From Candidatus Hestiella acidicharens (lineage in GTDB: Archaea; Thermoproteota; Thermoprotei_A; Sulfolobales; Acidilobaceae): a DNA stretch of 13,704 bases. The notes below the pieces were generated by a model that ran no database searches, was not told the DNA's origin, and worked only from the letters and a program-made list of their open reading frames with translations. Shown in pieces: positions 1-6,756 of the stretch. Numbering within the stretch: the stretch's first letter is position 1; each line of letters opens with the position of its first letter. Both the position numbers and the translations under genes were made by a program. The stretch spans positions 1 to 13,704 of the forward strand of contig WAJZ01000036.1 of the NCBI GenBank assembly GCA_015523575.1. The letters run 5' to 3'.

Positions 1-562
1 GCCTGGAAGTGGGAAGAGTTACTACTCAAAGCTCATTTCCGATGCTATAAAAGCACCTGTATTTGCGATGGGAGATGTAGTAAGGGAAGAAGTTTCCTTA
101 AGGGGCTTGCCTTTAACTATAGAAAATATTGAAAGGGTTGCGACAGAGCTAAGGGAGAAGCAGGGTAAAGGTATAGTAGCATCACTACTCCTCAAAAAAA
201 TAGAGGGTTGTAATAGCAATATTATATTAATAGATGGTATAAGGAGCTTGGAAGAGATTGAGGTTATAGAGAAAAAATATGACGTGTGCCTAATCGCAAT
301 TCATGCACCGCCGGCGGTAAGGTTTAAAAGGGTCATGGAAAGGAATAGGGGTGGTAAAGGAATAACACTCGATGAATTTAAGTTCAGGGATATGAAGAAC
401 TTGGAGTATGGGGTTGGGGAAGTAATTGCTCTCTCCGACTATATAATAATAAACGATACAGATAAGGGACCGAGCGAAACCTTTGGGAAGGTACTTGGTG
501 CAATAAAAGATGGTTCGTGGAAAAGTTATTGTAGAGGCGGAGTTAAGGCCTACAGAGGATGA
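1..562 (+). CDS. UPF0200 family P-loop nucleotide kinase-like protein (5' partial)
   Basis: The reading frame is open to the left edge, so the start lies outside the window; the first visible codons (from base 2) read PGSGKS, the end of a Walker A loop. About 186 residues are visible. The rest fits the archaeal UPF0200 family, distant relatives of adenylate and dephospho-CoA kinases: a GDVVREE segment after the first helix, an ILIDGIRS strand resembling Walker B, and a lid-like RFKRVMERNRGG arginine cluster. Such folds bind ATP and phosphorylate a small substrate, but the substrate of this family is not established to my knowledge. The 3' end overlaps the next gene by 53 bp in another frame. 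An adjacent UPF0200-UPF0201 pair is, as I recall, common in crenarchaea, which supports both calls and suggests co-transcription. Family assignment is firm; function is open. Confidence 0.85.
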   Translation, partial: PGSGKSYYSKLISDAIKAPVFAMGDVVREEVSLRGLPLTIENIERVATELREKQGKGIVASLLLKKIEGCNSNIILIDGIRSLEEIEVIEKKYDVCLIAIHAPPAVRFKRVMERNRGGKGITLDEFKFRDMKNLEYGVGEVIALSDYIIINDTDKGPSETFGKVLGAIKDGSWKSYCRGGVKAYRG

Positions 563-947
563 GGAAAAGGTATTAAAGGCAATATCAAATGTTTTTGAAG
601 CAGAGCAGCTAGAAATTCTAGACCAAGGAGATTACAAGCTAATAAGAGGCTACTCATCAACGCTTCGCTCCCTAATGAAGCTTCATCATCTGCTCAGGGC
701 TCAGGCTATATTGGAATCTGCTAGGTCTTATATGGTAAAAAGGATAAAAGGTAAAACGCTTTCCATAATGATACATAAACAAGCTGCGTATGTGAATAAA
801 ATCAGCCTCATATCATGGGAGGAAGAATCCCCCCTAGGGGCCATAAAAATTTACGTGAAACATAGGAATATAGAAGACGTAATAGACTGGCTTGCCCCAC
901 AGACTTCTAGGGGTAAGCCTTTATGGGAAAAGAGCTTACCAGAATGA
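510..947 (+). CDS. UPF0201 family protein, probable RNA-binding (L5-like fold)
   Basis: This 145-residue protein carries hallmarks of the archaeal UPF0201 (DUF54) family: an N-terminal VIVEAELRPTEDEEKV strand-helix unit, a central LMKLHHLLRAQAILESAR helix and a C-terminal APQTSRGKPL segment near residue 130. Members have a fold likened to ribosomal protein L5 and are thought to bind RNA; no enzymatic activity is known to me. The ATG at 510 is chosen because the conserved domain begins within a few residues of it, which means the 53-bp overlap with the upstream UPF0200 gene is probably real and the two are translated from one message. It ends 15 bp short of the convergent RNase Z gene. Family call is strong; the biological role is not known. 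Confidence 0.85.
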   Translation: MVRGKVIVEAELRPTEDEEKVLKAISNVFEAEQLEILDQGDYKLIRGYSSTLRSLMKLHHLLRAQAILESARSYMVKRIKGKTLSIMIHKQAAYVNKISLISWEEESPLGAIKIYVKHRNIEDVIDWLAPQTSRGKPLWEKSLPE

Positions 948-962
948 TCTTGCCGGGATAGT

Positions 963-1868
963 TTAAATGGTAAACCTGAACCTAGCTAAGTCCCAAGCCA
1001 AGACAGACCTTGGAAAAATTTTCCTAGCCTCCCTCTCTATTTCATAGGCTTCATACCCTTCGTACCTAGAACTTACGTGAGTCAATATTAGCAACTTAGC
1101 GCCAACGCTTATAGCTTCCTCGGCAGCCCCTTTACCTGTGCTATGGCAAAACTCCTCAGCCTCCTCCCTATTTTCCTCCGAAAAAGTAGACTCATGTAAC
1201 AAGATATCAGACTTCTTAATACCATCGACTACTTTCTTACATGGTCTAGTGTCACCAGTATAGGCTATTCTAAAAGGGTCAAGCCTTACTAGCAAATCTT
1301 CTTTATTTCCATTAAGAAGCATTTTCCCTATATGAGGCCCTGACCTAATGCCTAGCCTTTCCATTTTAGCTTTATTTATTCTTGGCCTTAAGTTCCACTC
1401 CAATACAAAACCATAGGACTCCCTCGAATGGCAAGTCTCATACCAATAGAGGAGCAATCTATCCCCCCCTTGATTGAAGAGTTGCATACTGCCAGAGCCC
1501 TTTATTTCAAAAAGCCTTATCTCAAAGCCCAGGTTAGAACCCTCAAGTATTAATGCATTCTCTATAAAATTAACGACGTCTTTTGGGGCAACTATTGTTA
1601 GTGGTATCTTTCTTGAATTCAAATACATCGATTGAAGAAGGCCGGGCAACCCATTTACATGATCGCCATGCCCATGAGTAATCAATATTGCATTAATCCT
1701 TGTTATGGGTATTGAAGCCTTACTTAACCTTATCTGAGCGCCTTCACCGGAATCCAACAAAATAATGTTTCCAAACCAATCCCTCAAAACATGGGATGAG
1801 GTAAACCTTCTCTCTCCCGGGAATGCACCGCCCGTTCCAAGAGTAACGAGTTCTATCCACCTAGACAA
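963..1868 (-). CDS. rnz: Ribonuclease Z (tRNA 3' endonuclease)
   Basis: A 301-residue metallo-beta-lactamase-fold endonuclease that cuts the 3' trailer from pre-tRNAs. The active-site set is complete: the HGHGDH motif (His65, His67, Asp69, His70), His147 in CHSRESYGF, Asp206 in YTGDTRP, and His264 in LTHVSSRY, with the RNase Z-typical HSTGKGAAEEA stretch around residue 242. The length is normal for the archaeal and bacterial short form. Translation is taken to start at TTG 1866-1868: a GAGGT ribosome site (plus-strand 1877-1881) sits 8 nt upstream and the N-terminus WIELVTLGTGGAFPGE fits the family. It is the last gene of the minus-strand translation cluster, 23 bp after the DedA-like gene. 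Neither tRNA in this window encodes CCA and both need 3' trimming, so it is a plausible processing enzyme for them. Confidence 0.95.
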   Translation of the reverse strand: MSRWIELVTLGTGGAFPGERRFTSSHVLRDWFGNIILLDSGEGAQIRLSKASIPITRINAILITHGHGDHVNGLPGLLQSMYLNSRKIPLTIVAPKDVVNFIENALILEGSNLGFEIRLFEIKGSGSMQLFNQGGDRLLLYWYETCHSRESYGFVLEWNLRPRINKAKMERLGIRSGPHIGKMLLNGNKEDLLVRLDPFRIAYTGDTRPCKKVVDGIKKSDILLHESTFSEENREEAEEFCHSTGKGAAEEAISVGAKLLILTHVSSRYEGYEAYEIEREARKIFPRSVLAWDLARFRFTI

Positions 1869-1891
1869 CTCTTAATACCTCTGCAAGCGTC

Positions 1892-2482
1892 TTAAACACC
1901 AATCCGTCCCTTTATCTTATTATAGTAATGTTCCCAATCAATCTTAAATATTATTATTCCAAAAGCTACAAATGCTATCGTTAATATGGCACCAATTGTT
2001 GGCTTCGCCAAGGTAAGTAGAGAAGATATTGCTACTATTACCTTTAGTTCTATGAATACCTCTAATGCTGTCTTTATTAGCTTTGCAACAACTAGGGCGA
2101 ACATTGCTTTTAATAGAGAGATTTCCATAGCACCGGCTGCAATAAAGAGATAGTCATCGAAGGGAAGGATAGGTATAACCGCTAGTACAAAAAGGATTAT
2201 ATAGAAGGTGTCGCTATTCGATATCCTAGAAAGAAACGCGATGTTCCTGTTCTTCCTAAGACTTTTTTTAAAAAGCTTTCCAGTTAAGTATATCACGATC
2301 TTAGACAATATAGCGCCTAACGAAGCTAGCACTATTAGAGGCCAATAATAAGAGTTCCCCAATTTTAGTATGGCCGTTGCAGTTATTATAGTATATGGGG
2401 GACCGCCAAATGGAATCACATTAGATACAAAGGAAATTGAAAATATAGAAAGGTAAACTAGGCTGTCTGCAAGGATGGACAT
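1892..2482 (-). CDS. DedA/VTT (SNARE-associated) family membrane protein
   Basis: A 196-residue integral membrane protein with about five hydrophobic segments and a basic loop near residues 70-80 (KLFKKSLRKNR). Two features point to the VTT/DedA superfamily: an early re-entrant-like proline/glycine stretch (NVIPFGGPPY, about residues 21-30) and a second one (VIPILPFDDYLFIAAG, about residues 101-116) matching the proline-acidic-glycine motif of archaeal members. Proteins of this superfamily act in membrane homeostasis, and several are lipid scramblases or undecaprenyl/polyprenyl phosphate carriers; which applies here cannot be told. It starts at an ATG 5 bp after the aEF-1beta stop, so it is probably translated from the same transcript. 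No strong Shine-Dalgarno is visible. Its place in a translation cluster does not itself suggest a role in translation. Confidence 0.7.
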   Translation of the reverse strand: MSILADSLVYLSIFSISFVSNVIPFGGPPYTIITATAILKLGNSYYWPLIVLASLGAILSKIVIYLTGKLFKKSLRKNRNIAFLSRISNSDTFYIILFVLAVIPILPFDDYLFIAAGAMEISLLKAMFALVVAKLIKTALEVFIELKVIVAISSLLTLAKPTIGAILTIAFVAFGIIIFKIDWEHYYNKIKGRIGV

Positions 2483-2487
2483 ATTGG

Positions 2488-2763
2488 CTATTCACTTATT
2501 CTGCTAATGTTTTCAACCTCGACTTCTTCAACCCCCTCAACTTCCTTTACCTTTGACTCCAACTCCTCAGTACCCCCCTCTGTGTTTTCCTCCATTGATA
2601 TCAACAACATTAAGGACTTTAAACCAAATGCTATTGGCTCTTCTTTACTGTCAAGTATTTTATATGATCCAGGTAACTTTTTTTCTATTGCAAGCTTGAG
2701 GTCGCCTAGGTTTATATCTAAGGAATTTGGCATGACTCTTAAGAGAACAGCTACTCTTGCCAT
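2488..2763 (-). CDS. ef1b: Translation elongation factor 1-beta (aEF-1beta)
   Basis: A 91-residue protein of the size and pattern of archaeal EF-1 beta, the guanine nucleotide exchange factor that recharges aEF-1alpha with GTP. Visible family features are the VLLRVMPNS opening strand, an internal IAFGLKSLMLLISM strand pair, and the C-terminal EGGTEELESKVKEVEGVEEVEVE segment that folds back as the last strand of the ferredoxin-like domain. The ATG at 2763 is preceded by GGTGAT five bases upstream, a full match to the archaeal anti-Shine-Dalgarno. It follows the zinc-ribbon gene by 14 bp. This zinc ribbon-EF1beta pairing is common in archaea as I recall it, and it supports both identifications. 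Confidence 0.95.
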   Translation of the reverse strand: MARVAVLLRVMPNSLDINLGDLKLAIEKKLPGSYKILDSKEEPIAFGLKSLMLLISMEENTEGGTEELESKVKEVEGVEEVEVENISRISE

Positions 2764-2777
2764 TCATTATCACCCTG

Positions 2778-2987
2778 CTAAGGTCCTATGAAACCACAGT
2801 TGGGGCATTGATATTTGATGCCCTGTTTTCTGCACTTAGAGCATCTCCATATCAGGGCACTCCCGCAATTTGGACAATAAAAAGCAACAGCCTTTTCCTT
2901 GGGATGTATTATCTTCCCACAGCTCGTGCATATGGGTGGTTGAACCGAGTCTAGCATGTCCATCTTTTTTACCGCAGTTACTGCCAT
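2778..2987 (-). CDS. Four-CxxC zinc-ribbon protein, DUF1610/COG2888 type, translation-associated
   Basis: A short protein with four CxxC knuckles (CTSC, CPNC, CSKC, CPNC), enough to bind two zinc ions, ending in the family signature CPNCGFIGP. Archaeal members are described as zinc-ribbon RNA-binding proteins connected with translation and are usually about 55-70 residues long. The frame is open up to 3053, but I place the start at ATG 2985-2987 (69 residues): a GGAGGG ribosome site (plus 2996-3001) lies 8 nt upstream, and a box A sequence ATTTTTAAAA is centred near 3025, so the longer version would begin upstream of its own promoter. The protein then opens MAVTAVKKMD before the first cysteine pair. 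It is followed directly by ef1b. Biochemical role is inferred from family and context only. Confidence 0.85.
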   Translation of the reverse strand: MAVTAVKKMDMLDSVQPPICTSCGKIIHPKEKAVAFYCPNCGSALIWRCSKCRKQGIKYQCPNCGFIGP

Positions 2988-3021
2988 CTCATTTACCCTC
3001 CTATCTAATTCAATTCCAGGT

Positions 3022-3030
3022 TTTAAAAAT
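3022..3030 (-). promoter_or_regulatory. Probable box A promoter for zinc ribbon-ef1b-dedA-rnz
   Basis: On the minus strand this reads ATTTTTAAA. Counting about 26 bases downstream puts a transcription start near 2999, just before or at the GGAGGG ribosome site, giving a leader of roughly 12-16 nt for the zinc-ribbon gene. It lies in the 118-bp stretch between the rqcH stop and that start codon. Confidence 0.5.
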
Positions 3031-3105
3031 ATAATGTATAAAACACCGCACAAGGATAGGGACTACCAATTCACTATCAATTCCTGAGACCTTTTTTTAT
3101 TAGCA

Positions 3106-5052
3106 CTATATACCTTTAGGCCTCTTCAATCCTTTATTTTCACCCTTCTTTACATAAAATATTGAGGACTTCCCTGGGAGTCTAGAGGCAATTTCTCCTT
3201 CATCCATTCCTAGGATGAGTAGTTGGGGATCTCCATTTAAGTTCTTTGAAAATTCCCTTTTTATTTTTTCTGAAAGATCTTTCTGCCCAAGGTTACCTGG
3301 AACAATTTTTGCATAAATGAGCGACTGCTCCCTAACGCTATCCTCACTACCAGATATTATTACTGGTAAACTTTCCCTATCAAGCGCTACACCAATAAAT
3401 ATACTTACCTCGATATGATTTATGAAATTCTTCCTGCCATAAATCATGAAAGATCCCTTCGCTAAATACTCTCCAGAAGGGGGCGATTTCGAAACTTGAT
3501 TACCATAGACCCAATAAGCGTCTATGCTTCCTATACCCGCCTTCCATGCCTTACTATAAGCAACAGCTATCTTTGAGGCTTCTATTAGGTCTTCTTCGCC
3601 TACATTTCCATCGTTAAAAACAATAACAGCTGGTGAACCATGAACGTCTGCATGAATAAACATATCCCTATCCCTCAAATACTTCCTCACAAGGCTCTCA
3701 TTCTGGTCTGAGTTTCTACCACCTATTGCAAGGTAGCAATTCTTTGTTATAGTCCAATGATACCTTTCATACCATTCTCTTTTCCTGTTTCGTATTCTCT
3801 GTTTAACTTCTCCTAGCATGATTTTGCTGTTTATCTCCTTCAGCTTAGCTTCCATCTCTCCTATGGATTTCCATGCCTTCTTGGACTTCGACTTGAGCTC
3901 TCCTGCCTCCTTATACAGCCTAACTATAGCCTTATCTAAAGTACTATCATAATATAACTTAATTTTGGTTCCATTATAGTCTACTATAGCATACCTCTCC
4001 TTCCTGTTATCTTCAAGTACACTCCTACAAGGAATTCCATTAGCCTTCAAGCAAGCTAAGATATCAGAAAACTCAGGATAGTTTTCGCCTATTATTTCTG
4101 CCTGTTTTTCGAGATACTCAGCCTCCTCCATAAACTTCCTATATAAAAGCTTATTTTCCTCTATACTGTGCATTAATTTTGATTTTTCTGCTTCCAATCT
4201 ATGTTCAAGACTGCCCTTTAATATAAGGTTAAAGTAGTCATCTAATGCGGCATCAAAAGAAGAATATTCTACAAGGCTTCCACCATTTTCAGCAAACGAT
4301 CTTGGCATGAAAGGTGTTGCCTGAACAGGCAAGCCTTCTTTGCTATAAGATATATATCCCTTCCCAATTAATGCCTCTTTGACTATGTCCCTCATGCTAT
4401 TAATTAATGCCTCTGCATCTGTCACCTTTAACTTTTCAGGTTCTAATCCTTTATCCAGTCCAGCTAAATATGCGATCTCTTCAGCAACTTCACCAGGTAT
4501 TGATAGGCCTAGGATCAAGCCCCTTATCACATCTCTATAACCCTTTATTTTCTCTATGAGCAATTCACTAGTAAGATCCCATGGTCTTTCCTTTATGATG
4601 CTCGGGGTCACATAACTCGTTTTTGGCCTCACCACCCTGTCTTTGAAGCTTACGTTCTTTGTCGTACCTATTATTATACCATTTTTATCTAAAAGCACAC
4701 CTGAACCCTTAGGTAGGAGCTCTACAACAAAAGAAAAGTCACCTATGTCAATCCTAACAATCCTATCAAAACCAACCTGATAAACATCCCTTATTTTCAA
4801 GCCCCTAATATACTTCCTCATTAAAAGCGCAAAGTTACCTTCCTTGAAATGCTGAGAAGGCTTGATTCTTTGTGTAAAATAAACCCTTTTGGCAGGTTCT
4901 ACTAGCATAATGTTACCCACGTCTGCCTTTATCTTTACCAACACAACATCGCTTTCTTGGTATATGTTGTCTATCCTTCTCCCCCTCAGTTTTCCCCCTG
5001 TTGTATTAACCCATGAATATATGTCAAATGAAGACATGGATTTCCTTGCCAT
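3106..5052 (-). CDS. rqcH: Archaeal NEMF/Rqc2/RqcH homologue (NFACT protein)
   Basis: A 648-residue NFACT-family protein, the component that recognises peptidyl-tRNA on a stalled large ribosomal subunit and, in bacteria and eukaryotes, recruits tRNA to extend the nascent chain. The NFACT-N domain (about 1-200) has the conserved Asp10 and the Asp96-Arg97 pair needed for tailing in characterised homologues. A helix-hairpin-helix-like region follows (about 170-230), then two charged coiled-coil stretches (about 280-330 and 385-425), and the NFACT-R domain beginning at KREWYERYHW (His432) and including FIHADVHGSPAV from residue 465. Length is typical for archaea. The ATG is preceded by GGAG with 6-nt spacing. 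It lies 18 bp after the small unrecognised gene, so the two are likely co-transcribed, and ahead of translation genes. Whether the archaeal protein makes tails is not shown by sequence. Confidence 0.93.
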   Translation of the reverse strand: MARKSMSSFDIYSWVNTTGGKLRGRRIDNIYQESDVVLVKIKADVGNIMLVEPAKRVYFTQRIKPSQHFKEGNFALLMRKYIRGLKIRDVYQVGFDRIVRIDIGDFSFVVELLPKGSGVLLDKNGIIIGTTKNVSFKDRVVRPKTSYVTPSIIKERPWDLTSELLIEKIKGYRDVIRGLILGLSIPGEVAEEIAYLAGLDKGLEPEKLKVTDAEALINSMRDIVKEALIGKGYISYSKEGLPVQATPFMPRSFAENGGSLVEYSSFDAALDDYFNLILKGSLEHRLEAEKSKLMHSIEENKLLYRKFMEEAEYLEKQAEIIGENYPEFSDILACLKANGIPCRSVLEDNRKERYAIVDYNGTKIKLYYDSTLDKAIVRLYKEAGELKSKSKKAWKSIGEMEAKLKEINSKIMLGEVKQRIRNRKREWYERYHWTITKNCYLAIGGRNSDQNESLVRKYLRDRDMFIHADVHGSPAVIVFNDGNVGEEDLIEASKIAVAYSKAWKAGIGSIDAYWVYGNQVSKSPPSGEYLAKGSFMIYGRKNFINHIEVSIFIGVALDRESLPVIISGSEDSVREQSLIYAKIVPGNLGQKDLSEKIKREFSKNLNGDPQLLILGMDEGEIASRLPGKSSIFYVKKGENKGLKRPKGI

Positions 5053-5070
5053 TTCTAACTCCTTTTCGAA

Positions 5071-5487
5071 TTACAATTCCCTTACAACCTTTTTATCCTT
5101 GAAGATCCACCTATACCTTTCGTAGACAAAACAGTCTAATATGACGTCTTCGCCCTCTCTAACTATAGAAAGGCCTTCCAATGGATTTTCCGGAGGATTA
5201 GGCAGAATCCTAGGTTTTGTTGTACCGGAATAGATAAGCCTGCCCCTAAGCTTCTTCCACCAATACCTTCCATAGTATTCATATATTGCCTTGCCACTCT
5301 TACCTTTTGGTTTATAGACCTTATGAACAGGCTTCAAATAATAACCCTTTTTGGATGCCAAAACATTATACCTATAGATTTCTTCCTTCACGCTATCGAG
5401 CAAGCCTACTATGTCGCCATAGCCGCCTATGACCCTTATCCTGCACTCGGACAGGGGCTCCTTCGGCTTTTCTAAATCATCCCCCAA
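5071..5487 (-). CDS. Unrecognised 138-residue protein upstream of rqcH
   Basis: I do not recognise this family. The protein is soluble-looking, basic overall and rich in aromatic residues and prolines: a GGYGDIVGLLDSVKEEI strand-helix near residues 21-37, then a patch KAIYEYYGRYWWKKLRGR around residues 66-83, a proline loop PRILPNPPENP near 92-102 and a C-terminal YERYRWIFKDKK tail. The dense Tyr/Trp/Arg/Lys patch could contact nucleic acid, which is only inference. Translation appears to begin at TTG 5485-5487, because an in-frame TGA lies two codons upstream and no ATG or GTG occurs early in the frame; no clear ribosome site is seen. An 18-bp gap to rqcH suggests co-expression. Codon use looks like its neighbours', so it seems a genuine resident gene. 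Confidence 0.75.
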   Translation of the reverse strand: MGDDLEKPKEPLSECRIRVIGGYGDIVGLLDSVKEEIYRYNVLASKKGYYLKPVHKVYKPKGKSGKAIYEYYGRYWWKKLRGRLIYSGTTKPRILPNPPENPLEGLSIVREGEDVILDCFVYERYRWIFKDKKVVREL

Positions 5488-5524
5488 CGCTGGTCATCTC
5501 GTCGCTGGGAAGTTCACAGCCCTG

Positions 5525-5532
5525 TTATTTAA
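5525..5532 (-). promoter_or_regulatory. Candidate box A for the 138-aa gene and rqcH
   Basis: The minus strand reads TTAAATAA here, about 40 bp ahead of TTG 5487, predicting a transcription start near 5503 and a leader of roughly 16 nt. A second AT-rich candidate (AATTTAAGA on the minus strand) lies nearer the tRNA-Cys 3' end, so the exact element is uncertain. Confidence 0.35.
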
Positions 5533-5562
5533 CCTCTATGCATCGGTCTTAAATTATAATGA

Positions 5563-5667
5563 AGCCGAGGCCGGGATTCGAACCCGGGTTGTAACGGGTC
5601 TCTGGCAACGATGGGCAGGTTGCTCGATACTGCAGCCCGCCGCCTTAGACCGCTCGGCCACCTCGGC
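5563..5667 (-). tRNA. trnC: tRNA-Cys (anticodon GCA), intron-containing
   Basis: The minus strand folds as a tRNA. The acceptor stem is GCCGAGG/CCTCGGC with discriminator T73, the base expected for tRNA-Cys. A D-arm carries GCC/GGC, the anticodon stem is GCGGG/CCCGT, and the T-arm is CCGGG-TTCGAAT-CCCGG. The anticodon loop begins C-T-GCA-G, placing T33 before anticodon GCA. A 30-nt insertion follows position 37, so the mature tRNA is 75 nt. CCA is not encoded. The variable region comes out at six bases (TACAAC), one more than usual. Leader bases GAA could pair with T73 and the next two trailer bases, extending the acceptor helix in the precursor. Serine and leucine were considered and rejected because none of their anticodons has U33 and a matching stem. 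Confidence 0.88.
5600..5629 (-). other. tRNA-Cys intron (canonical 37/38 position)
   Basis: A 30-nt intron between G37 (5630) and A38 (5599) in minus-strand reading. Inside it GCAAC and GTTGC can pair around a 9-nt loop, and exon CTG (positions 32-34) can pair with intron CAG. The 3' bulge AG|A matches the archaeal splicing endonuclease rule, but the 5' side leaves a much larger bulge than the usual three bases, so the bulge-helix-bulge is relaxed. Exact ends may shift by a base. Confidence 0.7.
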
Positions 5668-5693
5668 TTCATTAAGATATGTACTTTTGAGGG

Positions 5694-5702
5694 TAAATAA
5701 AA
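5694..5702 (-). promoter_or_regulatory. Box A promoter of tRNA-Cys
   Basis: The minus strand reads TTTTATTTA about 30 bp before the tRNA 5' end, predicting a start near 5672 and a 5-nt leader. It sits within the few bases after the wtpC stop codon, so the tRNA has its own promoter. Confidence 0.5.
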
Positions 5703-5703
5703 C

Positions 5704-6756
5704 CTAACGTTCAACAGACAGCCCTTTCCTCAAGAACACTACCTTAGATGGGTCTATGCAAAACCTTACCCTTTCCTTCAACTCATTCCTTTTACTAGAA
5801 AATGCAGTTATTAAAATATCAGAGAACCTTATTGAATAAAGATAACCATAGCTGGTTACCTGTATGCCTTCAATGAACCCTTCATAACAGCTCCAACCAT
5901 CGATCTTTCTATCAAGTATTACGTCAACGGGTTTAAACGCAATGTAAGTAGCTTTATCGTCTACTTTGATCCTTTCTCCATCTACAGCAAAACATATGCG
6001 GTCATTAAGGCATATAAGCGATCCTTTCTTCTTATATACTCTATATATGTTCCAGTTTGATAGGTAAGACGCCAGCTCAAGCGTTGTAGGGTTCGAAAAT
6101 ACCTCAGAAGTTTTACCCCTCTCTAAGATCTTTCCCTTATACATAAAAAGAAGCTTAGAGTCTGGGTAGAGTACATTCTCAATAATATGGGTTACGTGTA
6201 TTATTGATGTATTGAACTTCTTTAATGCCCTAAGGGCCTTCATTATGGACAATCTTGTATTTGGGTCTAAGTTAGATAACGGCTCATCGAGAAGGAGGAG
6301 GCTTGGCTCTGGGGCTATTGCTCTTGCTATGGAGACGAGTTGCTTTTGCCCATAACTCAGCTCCCTTGGTTTTTTATCCAAAAGGCTTTCTATGGATAGA
6401 ATCTCAGAGATCCTCTTAACCCTGTTTTTTCTTTCCTCTTTGCCCAATTTCTTAAATTTTAACCCAAATTCAATATTCTGCCTTATCGTCATATTTTCAA
6501 ATAGAACAATGTTTTGAGGTACATATCCTATATTCCTCTTCTCTATCGGTAATCCTGTTATATCTATTCCATTAAAGAGTATCCTGCCTAGAATCGGCCT
6601 ATAGAAGCCTAGTATTGTTTTTAAAAGGGTTGTCTTCCCGCTACCATTAGGTCCAAAGAGAACTATGTAATCATTATCTTCAACCTCGAAAGTTAAGGGT
6701 CCCAGAGTAAAGTCACTCAGCTTCATTACAAGTGCTTCGACCCTTAATAACGTCAA
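5704..6756 (-). CDS. wtpC: ABC importer ATPase, tungstate/molybdate type
   Basis: A 350-residue ABC ATPase powering the importer encoded upstream. It has Walker A GPNGSGKTT (35-43), Q-loop Gln81 (YVPQN), signature LSYGQ (133-137, Tyr in place of the usual Gly), Walker B LLLLDEP (153-159, catalytic Glu158), D-loop SNLD (161-164) and the H-loop His190. Residues after about 240 form a separate beta-rich C-terminal domain resembling the TOBE-like regulatory regions of ModC/CysA-type ATPases. The start is TTG 6754-6756, sharing a TTGA overlap with the permease stop, which implies coupled translation; Met11 is a possible but less likely start because it would drop the first beta-strand. The substrate is inferred from the binding protein; phosphate or sulfate cannot be ruled out from the ATPase alone. 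Confidence 0.85.
   Translation of the reverse strand: MTLLRVEALVMKLSDFTLGPLTFEVEDNDYIVLFGPNGSGKTTLLKTILGFYRPILGRILFNGIDITGLPIEKRNIGYVPQNIVLFENMTIRQNIEFGLKFKKLGKEERKNRVKRISEILSIESLLDKKPRELSYGQKQLVSIARAIAPEPSLLLLDEPLSNLDPNTRLSIMKALRALKKFNTSIIHVTHIIENVLYPDSKLLFMYKGKILERGKTSEVFSNPTTLELASYLSNWNIYRVYKKKGSLICLNDRICFAVDGERIKVDDKATYIAFKPVDVILDRKIDGWSCYEGFIEGIQVTSYGYLYSIRFSDILITAFSSKRNELKERVRFCIDPSKVVFLRKGLSVER

Noticed and set aside
2507..2791. Plus-strand Ser/Thr-rich 94-aa frame opposite ef1b
   Set aside because: Its serine richness is the complement of the Glu-rich end of aEF-1beta; an artefact of base composition.
5563..5667. Possible type II tRNA-Ser or tRNA-Leu with a long variable arm
   Set aside because: The extra bases fall in the anticodon loop, not the variable region; no Ser or Leu anticodon has U33 and a pairing stem, and T73 fits Cys.
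5429..5707. Plus-strand 92-aa frame across the tRNA-Cys region
   Set aside because: It runs antisense through the tRNA and the start of the 138-aa gene; its protein looks like translated tRNA complement.
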